From assembly GCA_007133365.1 (NCBI GenBank), contig SLMV01000221.1, positions 1 through 13,847 of the forward strand: a stretch of 13,847 bases of DNA, in the 5' to 3' direction. Positions 1 to 6,861 of the stretch are shown here, piece by piece. The position numbers and the translations under genes are program-made. The number at the start of each line of letters is the position of its first letter. Position 1 is the stretch's first letter. Below the pieces are notes generated by a model. It was not told where the DNA came from, ran no database searches, and worked only from the letters and a program-made list of their open reading frames with translations. The stretch is from Clostridia bacterium. GTDB lineage: Bacteria > Bacillota > Sulfobacillia > SLMV01.

Positions 1-509
1 ATCCCGACGCTGTGATGAGCGTCGACGTGGGCGATCATACCTATTGGCTCTACCGTTATTTTCAGACCCAACGTCAATTGACGCTGATGTCTGCGTCTAT
101 GGCCAGTATGGCGTTTTCCCTACCGGCGGCGCTCGCAGGTGCCCTGGCCATGCCGGAACGCGAAGTGGTCTGTGTCACGGGCGACGGGGGCTTTTCCATG
201 CTGATGGCGGATTTTACCACGGCCGTGCGGGAGAATCTCAACGTCAAAGTGATTGTGTTCAACGATGGTTGCCTTAAGAACATTAAAAAGGAACAAAAAC
301 GGGACGGTTATCCGTTCTACGGCGTTGATTTTGTCAATCCCGACTTCGCCCAGTTTGCCGAAAGCGCCGGTGCTTTGGGCCTTTCCATCGAGACCAATGA
401 TGAAATTGACGCCGTTTTGGAGGAGGCCTTTGCCCATAAGGGACCGGTGTTGGTCGATATCGCCGTGGATCCGGACGTGATGCTCCCGGGTGTTAAGACG
501 CTAACGTGA
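1..509 (+). CDS. Pyruvate oxidase-like thiamine diphosphate enzyme, C-terminal part
   Basis: This is the 3' end of a gene that begins before the window. The reading frame is open from base 3 (Pro-Asp-Ala-Val-Met-Ser...), so the GTG at 12 and ATG at 15 are internal codons, not starts. About 168 residues remain, covering the C-terminal ThDP-binding domain. Visible are the DVGDHTYW segment that opens this domain and the cofactor/Mg motif beginning GDGGF (codons from base 180) and ending in Asn about 27 residues later (VFND). The stretch from that motif through GYPFYGVDFVNPDFAQFAE to GPVLVDIAVDP resembles the pyruvate oxidase branch (PoxB, YdaP, lactobacillal Pox) more than acetolactate synthase; the latter, or another decarboxylase of the family, cannot be excluded because the substrate-binding N-terminal domains are missing. 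The family decarboxylates 2-oxo acids in the cytoplasm or at the membrane surface. It is followed 101 bases later, on the same strand, by a D-aminopeptidase gene. Confidence 0.85.
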   Translation, partial: PDAVMSVDVGDHTYWLYRYFQTQRQLTLMSASMASMAFSLPAALAGALAMPEREVVCVTGDGGFSMLMADFTTAVRENLNVKVIVFNDGCLKNIKKEQKRDGYPFYGVDFVNPDFAQFAESAGALGLSIETNDEIDAVLEEAFAHKGPVLVDIAVDPDVMLPGVKTLT

Positions 510-610
510 TTAGACCCCCGGTCGTAAAGCCGACCTTATGTCGGGCATGCAGCGGGATGAACGTTGAACCTTTTTGATGGTACAGGGGCGATCGAAAGGA
601 GCCGATGGTT

Positions 611-1432
611 GTGAAAGTGTTGATCTCGGTGGACATGGAAGGTGTGAGCGGCGTTGTGGATCGAAATCACACCTCTCCGGAGGGAAATGATTATCAACGG
701 GCCCGGCAGTTGATGACCGGTGAGGCGAACGCAGCGGTGGAAGGTGCATTTGCCGCGGGTGCTTCGGACGTGCTGCTGGTCGACGCCCACGGGGGCAATG
801 GATACCGGAATATATTAATTGAATCGCTGGATCCAAGGTGTTGGTTGTTGACCGGGGCTGATCGTCCCCGGGGTCAGATGCAGGGGCTTGATTCCTCGTT
901 TACCGCCGCCATGATGGTGGGGCAGCATGTGCGAAACGACAACTTCGGCACCCTCAGTCACACCATCAGTGGACGCGTGGTCGTGGGGCTAAAAATCAAT
1001 GATTACCCGGTAGGGGAGCCGGGGTATAATGCGTTTCAATCTGGCCAGATGGGTGTTCCCATGGTGTTGATCGCCGGTGATGACCGTACATGCGAGGAGG
1101 TTCAAGAACTTATCCCCAATATTGAAACGGCCGTGGTCAAGCGCGCTGTGACCCGTTATTCGGCAATTTGCATGCCGCACGAACGGGCGCAAGCAACCAT
1201 TCGAGAAGCGGCAGAACGGGCACTTAAGCGCGTTGATGCTATTTCGCCCTGGCGGCTCGACCCGCCCTATCGTGCCGAACTTAAATTTCTGCACAGCGGC
1301 ATGACGGAAATCGCGCTACGAACGCCCGGGGTGGAACCGGTCGACCCGCTGACCATCGCCTATGAATCGGAGGATGCCGATGCGGTGTACCGGATGATCC
1401 GGACGCTCCTTCGGGGTATGCCCATCACCTAA
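611..1432 (+). CDS. dppA: D-aminopeptidase, DppA type (peptidase family M55)
   Basis: Zinc-dependent cytoplasmic aminopeptidase; characterised DppA releases D-amino acids such as D-Ala from short peptides and forms a self-compartmentalised decamer. I place the start at the GTG at 611, giving MKVLISVDMEGVSGV and 273 residues, because the AAAGGAG at 595-601 then lies 9 bases upstream; the in-frame ATG at 605 would leave only 3. With this start, metal ligands Asp8 and Glu10 (SVDMEG) and His60 (VDAHGG) fall at exactly the residue numbers known for Bacillus subtilis DppA. His106 (VGQH), His117 (LSHTISG) and Glu136 (YPVGEPG) match the remaining ligand and catalytic positions with a shift of 2-3 residues. 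In B. subtilis dppA lies next to the dpp dipeptide transporter genes; here none is adjacent, and the neighbours are a ThDP enzyme and a LUD protein. The family assignment is firm; the natural substrate is not. Confidence 0.93.
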   Translation: MKVLISVDMEGVSGVVDRNHTSPEGNDYQRARQLMTGEANAAVEGAFAAGASDVLLVDAHGGNGYRNILIESLDPRCWLLTGADRPRGQMQGLDSSFTAAMMVGQHVRNDNFGTLSHTISGRVVVGLKINDYPVGEPGYNAFQSGQMGVPMVLIAGDDRTCEEVQELIPNIETAVVKRAVTRYSAICMPHERAQATIREAAERALKRVDAISPWRLDPPYRAELKFLHSGMTEIALRTPGVEPVDPLTIAYESEDADAVYRMIRTLLRGMPIT

Positions 1433-1469
1433 CCGAGGGAGTGGCTTTAACATCATCGGAAGGCTTTCG

Positions 1470-1505
1470 GATCAGGATTCATGGAAGAAGGACCCCGTCC
1501 TGATC
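1470..1505. repeat. 8-bp inverted repeat between the dppA-like and LUD genes
   Basis: GATCAGGA at 1470-1477 is the exact reverse complement of TCCTGATC at 1498-1505, separated by 20 bases. No T-run follows, so it does not look like an intrinsic terminator; it could be an operator or a weak RNA hairpin. It is the main structure in the 161-base gap. The same gap also holds a 12-base direct repeat (TGGATCCGATAG) at 1528-1539 and 1595-1606; the second copy overlaps the LUD start codon. Confidence 0.3.
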
Positions 1506-1593
1506 GGGCCCTGTTCCGAGGACGTCCTGGATCCGATAGAATTTTAGCGAGAACGTCGTCAATCTGTATTTATCTACAGAAAGGAGCACAATC

Positions 1594-2337
1594 GTGGATC
1601 CGATAGTAAAAGATACCTTTGATGCGTTAAAGCGAAATCGATTTGATGTTCATTTGGTGGAAACGATTGATGAGGCCCACGAGAAAGTCATGGAATTGAT
1701 TCCGGTGGGGGCGACGGTGGGCATTGGGGATTCCACCTCCGTTCGGCAGCTGGAGGTTATTCCGCGGTTACAAACGGAAGCCCGCATTGTCGTGAACCCT
1801 TTTTCGAAAGACATTTCGGAGGCCATTAACACGGGGCAGATCTCTCTCAGTCAGTCGCATCGGATTGACTGTCTGGCGCTTTATTGCGAGTATTTTCTCA
1901 CCGGCAGCAACGTGCTGACGCGTGACGGCAAACTATTGAATATTGATGGTGCGGGCAACCGGGTGGTCGGCCAGATGTTTGGTCCCGAACACGTAGTATT
2001 GGTGATCGGAACCAACAAGATTGTGGAGGACCTAGCAGCGGGGTATGAGCGCATGCGAAATGTGATATCTCCCCAACATGCCAAGATCAAGAATCGGAAA
2101 ACGCCCTGTGCCATCACGGAAAAGTGCGAGGATTGCACCTCACCGGAGCGAATCTGTAATGTCACCGGGATTATTGAAAAGAACCCCGGCATGACGGACA
2201 TTCACATCGTGTTGGTAAACGAGGACCTGGGCTTAGGTTGGGAATGGGATTGGCCCGAGGACCGGGTCAAGGATGTTTACGAGACTTATGCGGAATTGAC
2301 TTATCTCAAGCGTCCGGACTGGCGTAAAGAACAATAG
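1594..2337 (+). CDS. LUD-domain protein (LutC/YkgG-related) with a four-cysteine cluster
   Basis: A 247-residue cytoplasmic protein of the LUD (DUF162) superfamily, which includes LutB and LutC of the lactate oxidation complex; stand-alone members are mostly uncharacterised. Family features seen are VGIGDSTSVRQLEVIPRL (about residues 42-59), SNVLTRDGKLLNIDGAGNRV (105-124) and VLVIGTNKIV (135-144). After the core come cysteines 172, 178, 181 and 188 (C-x5-C-x2-C-x6-C), which could hold an iron-sulfur cluster or zinc; this is inference. The GTG at 1594 is chosen because AAGGAG at 1581-1586 sits 7 bases upstream. No LutA or LutB partner is present, so a role in lactate oxidation should not be assumed. 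It lies downstream of the dppA-like gene and could share its transcript, although the 161-base gap leaves room for its own promoter. Confidence 0.85.
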   Translation: MDPIVKDTFDALKRNRFDVHLVETIDEAHEKVMELIPVGATVGIGDSTSVRQLEVIPRLQTEARIVVNPFSKDISEAINTGQISLSQSHRIDCLALYCEYFLTGSNVLTRDGKLLNIDGAGNRVVGQMFGPEHVVLVIGTNKIVEDLAAGYERMRNVISPQHAKIKNRKTPCAITEKCEDCTSPERICNVTGIIEKNPGMTDIHIVLVNEDLGLGWEWDWPEDRVKDVYETYAELTYLKRPDWRKEQ

Positions 2338-2378
2338 ATGGCATCCAGCGTCTGTAGGGATGCTGCCTTTGTCAAAGC

Positions 2379-2400
2379 GATTTTCATAAGATTTTCATAA
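2379..2400. promoter_or_regulatory. 11-bp tandem repeat resembling a Pho box
   Basis: GATTTTCATAA occurs twice with no gap, at 2379-2389 and 2390-2400. Read as TTTTCAT-4 bases-TTTTCAT it has the geometry of the enterobacterial Pho box (CTGTCAT-4 bases-CTGTCAY), matching 5 of 7 bases in each half. OmpR/PhoB-family response regulators commonly bind such 11-bp direct repeats. It lies about 310 bases upstream of the ABC exporter start, so the link to that gene is inference. It could instead be a chance AT-rich duplication. Confidence 0.35.
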
Positions 2401-2420
2401 ATAGACAAAGAAGGGTGTAT

Positions 2421-2518
2421 GAGGGAGAGTTTTTCCGCTCCGGAGGTGTTCTCGTGGCCGAGGTGCACGTTGGGGTTGGATCCCGCTCTCCCTCCTCAAT
2501 TTCCCCGACGAGCGGAAA
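2421..2518. repeat. Two interleaved 9-bp inverted repeats
   Basis: GAGGGAGAG (2421-2429) is the reverse complement of CTCTCCCTC (2486-2494), and TTTCCGCTC (2432-2440) is the reverse complement of GAGCGGAAA (2510-2518). The arms are ordered A-B-A'-B', so they cannot nest; they would form alternative hairpins or a pseudoknot. A third pairing, CCCCGA (2503-2508) with TCGGGG (2531-2536), overlaps the same area. A structured leader or small RNA is possible, but I recognise no known riboswitch or 6S/SRP RNA consensus. Confidence 0.35.
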
Positions 2519-2599
2519 CGAGGGAAAAATTCGGGGGGTTTCATGTTTCCCCGGTCACAGGATTATGGTACCCTTTATTTAGAGTACAGAAATAAATGT

Positions 2600-2621
2600 T
2601 TTGCCAATGATTTGCCAATGA
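2600..2621. repeat. Second 11-bp tandem repeat
   Basis: TTTGCCAATGA is repeated exactly at 2600-2610 and 2611-2621, about 87 bases upstream of the ABC exporter start. One-turn spacing fits a head-to-tail regulator dimer. Its sequence is unrelated to the repeat at 2379-2400. The function is unknown. Confidence 0.35.
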
Positions 2622-2707
2622 AATGATTGATAGCGTCAAACTCCATCTTTCGACCCGGAAGGTGGAGATATCTATGGGTCTTAAATCTTGAGAGGTGACA
2701 TCCTGGC

Positions 2708-4492
2708 ATGCCAGAAATTGAACAGGAAAAAGAATTACGTGATCGATATAGGTATACCGATATGCTGAAGCGGTTCTTCCGCGAATACTTGGTCGAAAAT
2801 GGACGCGCTTACTTTCCCATCCAGGTCGCCCATATCGTCGGAGCCCTTCTGATTTTGGTACCCCCGATCCTCCTAAGGGATATGCTCGATATCGCGATTC
2901 CCGAAGGCAATTTGACGTTGGTTTGGCAGCTGGTATTATTGGCCTTCATCGTTTATACCAGCAGCGCCCTTATCGCGGGGCTCAAGACGTATTATGGGCA
3001 CGTGATCGCGCAGCTGATCGTCCGCGATATGCGTAACGATCTGTATAACCACTATCAACGCTTATCCATGAGCTTCCACGACAACAAGAAAACGGGCGAA
3101 CTCATGTCGCGAATTATCGACGACTTGAACAAGCAGCAAGAATACATCCACCATGGACCGGAGGCCATTCTCAGTTCTGTCACCATGTTGGTCGGTACCT
3201 TGGCGATTATGATCACCCTCAGCGGGCGCTTGACGGCCGTTGCCCTGATATTTGTGCCATTCTTGTTTGTGTTTTCGCGTTTCCTAATGGTGAGGATGCA
3301 CGAAGGTTTCCGTGAAACGCGGGAACGGGTCGCGTTCATGCTCGATCGTTTGGAAGACAGCCTGTCCGGAGTCCAGGTCATCAAGGTGTTCTCGAATGAG
3401 GGATTTGAGGACAAGCGGTTTTCCAGCACCAACCAGCGGCATGTTGATGCCAGGATGAAAGCCATGCGTTATATGAGCATTTTGTTCGGCGGATCCCGAT
3501 TCCTCAATTCCTTCGGTATTCTCGTGGTTCTGAGTTATGGGGCTATCTTAGCGATTAACGATGTCATCACGCCGGGGACGCTGGTGGCGTTTTACGGGTA
3601 CATGCTGCAATTTCGATTCCCGATTTTACAATTGGTTCGGACCACCGAAGGCCTCAGCGAATTTTTCGCAGCCATGGAACGGTTCTTTGCCCATCTGGAT
3701 CTTCGACCCAGCATTCAGACCAAGCCGGACAGCATTCACAAGGTTAACGTCGCCGGCGATGTGGAGTTTGACAATGTTCACTTTTCCTACGAGGAAGATG
3801 ATCTGGTCCTAGAGGGCATCAATTTTCACGTGGAACCCAACAAAACGGTGGCCTTGGTTGGGCCTAGTGGTGCCGGTAAGACGACCATTGTACGTCTGAT
3901 CCCCAGGCTTTACGATGTGGATGATGGGGCGGTGCGCGTGGACGGCATTGATGTTCAGGATTGGGACCTCGATGATTTACGAGGATCCATCGGCATGGTC
4001 ATGCAGGACGAATATCTGTTCTCCGACTCGATTGCCGAAAATATCGCCTACGGAAAGCCCGATGCCACCCACGAGGAGATCGTGGAGGCGGCGCGACTGG
4101 CCAACGCACATGAGTTTATTATGGGCATGCCGAAGGGTTATGACACCTTGGTCGGTCAACGCGGTCTAAAACTCTCGGGGGGGCAACGGCAACGGGTGTC
4201 CATTGCCCGGGCATTCTTGAAGAACCCCCGCCTTTTGATCTTGGATGAAGCGACGTCTTCTGTCGACATGGAGACGGAAAAGTTGATCCAGGAGGCAATT
4301 GCCCGGATCACCCAAGGGCGGACCACGTTTGTGATTGCCCATCGATTGTCGACCATTGTGAATGCGAACGAAATCTTGTTCGTTGATCAAGGTCAGATCA
4401 TGGAGCGCGGCACCCACGATGAATTGATGAAACGCGACGGAAAATATCGATTGTTCTACGACCTGCAATTCCGTGATCAACGGGCGATGTAA
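2708..4492 (+). CDS. ABC half-exporter, permease fused to ATPase (MsbA/BmrA type)
   Basis: A 594-residue multidrug- or lipid-type ABC exporter half-transporter, expected to homodimerise in the cytoplasmic membrane. The N-terminal transmembrane domain (about residues 35-325) has six hydrophobic segments, clearest near 40-60, 72-92, 155-172, 175-194 and 265-285. The nucleotide-binding domain (about 350-590) is complete: A-loop Tyr361, Walker A GPSGAGKT 385-392, Q-loop Gln433, signature LSGGQ 489-493, Walker B LLILDE 509-514, D-loop SSVD 517-520 and H-loop His545. Nothing looks degenerate, so it should be an active ATPase. The ATG at 2708 has AGGTGA at 2693-2698, 9 bases upstream. A strong hairpin terminator follows, so it is probably monocistronic, and a MATE antiporter gene comes next. 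The substrate cannot be read from the sequence. Confidence 0.93.
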   Translation: MPEIEQEKELRDRYRYTDMLKRFFREYLVENGRAYFPIQVAHIVGALLILVPPILLRDMLDIAIPEGNLTLVWQLVLLAFIVYTSSALIAGLKTYYGHVIAQLIVRDMRNDLYNHYQRLSMSFHDNKKTGELMSRIIDDLNKQQEYIHHGPEAILSSVTMLVGTLAIMITLSGRLTAVALIFVPFLFVFSRFLMVRMHEGFRETRERVAFMLDRLEDSLSGVQVIKVFSNEGFEDKRFSSTNQRHVDARMKAMRYMSILFGGSRFLNSFGILVVLSYGAILAINDVITPGTLVAFYGYMLQFRFPILQLVRTTEGLSEFFAAMERFFAHLDLRPSIQTKPDSIHKVNVAGDVEFDNVHFSYEEDDLVLEGINFHVEPNKTVALVGPSGAGKTTIVRLIPRLYDVDDGAVRVDGIDVQDWDLDDLRGSIGMVMQDEYLFSDSIAENIAYGKPDATHEEIVEAARLANAHEFIMGMPKGYDTLVGQRGLKLSGGQRQRVSIARAFLKNPRLLILDEATSSVDMETEKLIQEAIARITQGRTTFVIAHRLSTIVNANEILFVDQGQIMERGTHDELMKRDGKYRLFYDLQFRDQRAM

Positions 4493-4523
4493 TCGTTGGT
4501 CCGGATTGGGACCTTCAACAAGC

Positions 4524-4564
4524 GGAGGCGCGCCGGACGGAGATGTCCGGCGCGCCTCCTTATT
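4524..4564 (+). terminator. Strong intrinsic terminator after the ABC exporter
   Basis: A perfect 15-bp, G+C-rich stem (arms 4524-4538 and 4545-4559) closes a 6-base loop (GGAGAT) and is followed by TTATT. The T-run is short, but the stem is very stable. It lies 31 bases after the ABC stop codon. Confidence 0.85.
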
Positions 4565-4653
4565 CGTCGGATCGGATCAGGCATGACCGCCCGATGTATT
4601 CATCTTGATGATCTTTGTTTGATCGATGGATCATAACATTTGGGAGTTTTAAA

Positions 4654-6069
4654 ATGCGCTTTTTGAGGACGAAACCCAACTTGGTGGAAGGACCCATCGT
4701 CCCGGGGCTTTTGATCCTGGCTTGGCCGATCATCGTGAGCAATCTCCTTCAGAATCTTTATAATTTGGCGGATACGTTTTGGCTCGGTCGGGTGGGCGAG
4801 CATGCGGTGGCTGCCATTTCCATCAGTTTTCCCATCATCTTTCTATTCATTGCCTTTGGCGCGGGACTGACCATCGCCGGGACGGCGCTGGTGGCTCATA
4901 ACACCGGTGCTCGTAATTACGACATGGTCAATTATATCGCCTCGCAGACTCTGGGTTTTGTGGGGATTTTGGCCATTATCCTAAGCATTTTGGGCTACAT
5001 TTATTGCGATCGGATTGTGGCGTTGTTGGGACCCGAGCCCCATGTCTTTGAGGATGCGGTTTTGTATCTTCGCACCTGGTTTGTTGGCATCCCCTTTGTT
5101 TTCGGATTCTTTATTTTTCAGGCACTCATCAAAGGATATGGCGATACGATTAATCCCATGAAACTCATGCTCGCGTCCACCGTTTTGAACATCGTCCTCG
5201 ATCCCTTTCTTATCTTTGGCTGGGGGTTCTTTCCCGAATTCGGCGTACAGGGTGCGGCCATTGCCACGGTCGTATCGCGTGGTGCGGCCTCCATCTTCGG
5301 GATTGGGTTTTTGTTTGCTGGCACCTTTGGCTTGAAAGTGTCCGTATCCCAGCTGATGCCGCGATTGGACACGATTAAACGTCTGGTTGGGATTGGGTTG
5401 CCCGCCGCAGCGGAGATGTCCATGAAGTCGGTTGGCATTATCTTAATGACCGCCATTGTGGCTGGATTTGGGACGTCGACGCTGGCTGCTTTCGGTGTGG
5501 GCAGCCGACTGGCCATGGTGGCATTTTTGCCCAGTATGGGCTTGGCGCAATCGGCAACCACGATGGTGGGACAAAACCTAGGCGCAAAACAAGACGATCG
5601 GGCCGAACGCACCGGTTATGCGGGTGCGGCCATCGCCTTTGGTGTTCTGGCGGCCTTCGGTGTGGGCACCTATTTCTTTGCCGATCTATTAGCGGGTCTC
5701 TTCTTGCCTGCTGATCCTGCCGCACGGGCCTTAACGACCCAATACATTATGGTGATTTCCTTCTCCTTCGGATTTCTTGGGGTGTTGAATGTCCTAAGCG
5801 GTGCCTTTCGAGGCGCGGGCAAGACCGTCCTTGCCATGTTATTCGCCTTTATTTCGCTCCTCTTATTGCGAGTGCCGCTTGCTTATGTGCTTTCGAATCA
5901 CACGCCGTTGGGGGTGAATGGATTGTGGTGGTCGGTGGCAATCTCCAATGTTGTTGGTGGCGTGCTTTCGTTCCTTTGGTACATTCGGGGGAGCTGGAAA
6001 CAGCGTTTGGTAACGGAAGAACGGCCGAACTTAGGACCGAGTGTTAAAATGGAAGACCGCCCTCGCTAA
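4654..6069 (+). CDS. MATE-family multidrug/cation antiporter
   Basis: Integral membrane protein of the MATE (NorM/DinF-like) family, which expels organic cations or drugs in exchange for Na+ or H+. The start is taken at ATG 4654 (471 residues, the usual family length), because GGGAG at 4642-4646 lies 7 bases upstream; the frame also opens at a TTG at 4615 with nothing favouring it. Family hallmarks from the start codon are PGLLILAWPIIVSNLLQNLY, followed by ADTFWLGRVG in the first helix region, GYGDTINPM with VLDPFLIFG at the end of the first half, and FRGAGKT in the second half. About twelve hydrophobic segments in two pseudo-repeats are visible. It stands after the ABC exporter terminator, so it likely has its own promoter, though I found no convincing one in the short gap. 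Its stop codon lies inside a hairpin shared with a converging small gene. Confidence 0.92.
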   Translation: MRFLRTKPNLVEGPIVPGLLILAWPIIVSNLLQNLYNLADTFWLGRVGEHAVAAISISFPIIFLFIAFGAGLTIAGTALVAHNTGARNYDMVNYIASQTLGFVGILAIILSILGYIYCDRIVALLGPEPHVFEDAVLYLRTWFVGIPFVFGFFIFQALIKGYGDTINPMKLMLASTVLNIVLDPFLIFGWGFFPEFGVQGAAIATVVSRGAASIFGIGFLFAGTFGLKVSVSQLMPRLDTIKRLVGIGLPAAAEMSMKSVGIILMTAIVAGFGTSTLAAFGVGSRLAMVAFLPSMGLAQSATTMVGQNLGAKQDDRAERTGYAGAAIAFGVLAAFGVGTYFFADLLAGLFLPADPAARALTTQYIMVISFSFGFLGVLNVLSGAFRGAGKTVLAMLFAFISLLLLRVPLAYVLSNHTPLGVNGLWWSVAISNVVGGVLSFLWYIRGSWKQRLVTEERPNLGPSVKMEDRPR

Positions 6070-6081
6070 AAAGGAGGGCGG
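6057..6081. terminator. Hairpin between convergent genes, possible bidirectional terminator
   Basis: CCGCCCTC (6057-6064) pairs with GAGGGCGG (6074-6081) around a 9-base loop. The MATE stop codon (6067-6069) lies in the loop. No T-run follows on the plus strand; read on the minus strand, a moderately T-rich stretch (TCTTCCATTTT) follows. It may serve mainly the minus-strand gene at 6138-6311. Confidence 0.5.
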
Positions 6082-6137
6082 CCCCGAGCATTATAGGAAA
6101 GAGTGTCGTTGGATGATACACCCAATATGATTATGAT

Positions 6138-6311
6138 TTATTCCGGTCGCATGCTGCGAAGCGTCATGAAGATCAGACCGACACCTAAAATGAGAAACGT
6201 GATACCAAAGAACCAGTCAAGGACGACGTAATCAGGTAACAGTTGAATGATGCCGATAATGGCTAAGAGAAGGCCACCAATTGCCGTTAGTACGCCACCG
6301 ATCTGTTCCAT
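6138..6311 (-). CDS. Small two-helix membrane protein (57 aa), uncharacterised
   Basis: A short gene easily missed by length cut-offs. It starts at ATG 6309-6311 (minus strand) and stops at TAA 6138-6140. An excellent ribosome binding site (AGGAGGTG) lies 7 bases upstream of the ATG. The protein begins MEQIGGVLTAIGGLLLAIIG and contains two hydrophobic helices, about residues 5-24 and 31-50, joined by a short LPDYVVLDW turn. It ends in a positively charged tail (TLRSMRPE), suggesting a helical hairpin with a cytoplasmic C-terminus. I recognise no family. It converges on the MATE gene and shares a hairpin with it. Possible roles are a small transporter subunit or membrane stress peptide; neither is supported beyond its shape and location. 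Upstream on the minus strand only weak promoter-like hexamers are seen. Confidence 0.75.
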   Translation of the reverse strand: MEQIGGVLTAIGGLLLAIIGIIQLLPDYVVLDWFFGITFLILGVGLIFMTLRSMRPE

Positions 6312-6861
6312 CTTCCTTCACCTCCTCCCTAAAGCCAATGCCTCATACCGAGTAATACGGCGGGTTCAATGGTTCCAGGGCGATGGTGAAGGTGTGCACC
6401 GAAGCCTTGGATTAAGTTGAGAGCGCGACAATCTTTGGTAGCATAAGAATAGCATGGTATGGATGAAAATGCAATAATCCGGCGCTATTTACCCATATAA
6501 TAGTGGACCCTAAATATTATCTTGATTCGTTGAACGAAAACCGTTATTCCAATGTTTCGCACATCTAGCCATGAAACGGTAGGGCTTGTGGAAAAAAGGG
6601 GAATGGGAAAGCGGTCAAGGCAAGAGCACCGATCATCCCCTCTGCTGAGCCTTTTGGTGAGGTGGTTTTAGATGGCACCCTAATTTCTTTTGGGTTTTCA
6701 GCCAGCGATATTAAGGGTTTAACGCCGGTTGTTTTCGGGTAGATTTAATCGTTTAGTGGAGTGGACGAAGAAAGATAGGGGATGGATGTTGGGTGACGAT
6801 TGCTTGCCTGGCTTTCCTCGACCGGTTGGTTACTGAAAGCCGCCGCCGAGGCGATCTGCCG
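6312..6861. other. 550-base gap with no recognised gene
   Basis: No frame here has both a credible ribosome binding site and protein-like length. Overlapping sense and antisense frames around 6590-6740 stay open for 40-60 codons with protein-like composition, but neither has a well-placed start. A consensus TATAAT at 6496-6501 lacks a matching -35 on either strand. The stretch could be decayed coding or mobile DNA; I see no terminal inverted repeats to support that. Confidence 0.4.

Larger units (their letters stand above)
2338..2707. other. 370-base intergenic region with tandem and inverted repeats
   Basis: No recognised gene lies between the LUD gene and the ABC exporter. The region opens with a weak 6-bp hairpin just after the LUD stop (GCATCC 2341-2346 and GGATGC 2358-2363). 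It then holds two different perfect 11-bp tandem repeats and a set of interleaved inverted repeats, annotated separately. A 58-codon frame from ATG 2419 to TAA 2595 runs across the inverted repeats, but I see no family resemblance in it. I could not place a convincing sigma-A promoter. The ABC gene's ribosome binding site (AGGTGA 2693-2698) closes the region. Confidence 0.5.

Noticed and set aside
12..17. GTG/ATG pair as a start for the thiamine diphosphate enzyme
   Set aside because: The frame is open back to base 3 and the sequence corresponds to the middle of the family's C-terminal domain, so these are internal codons of a truncated gene.
1480..1606. A 41-codon frame from an ATG near 1480 overlapping the LUD start
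   Set aside because: Its ribosome binding site is poor, its composition is unlike a protein (Arg/Pro/Gly-rich), and it ends inside a well-supported gene.
1528..1606. 12-base direct repeat TGGATCCGATAG at 1528 and 1595
   Set aside because: Similarity stops exactly at the repeat ends and no element lies between; it may be chance or a tiny duplication.
2421..2560. 6S RNA, SRP RNA or a known riboswitch
   Set aside because: None of the consensus sequences I know for these RNAs is present; only unassigned inverted repeats are seen.
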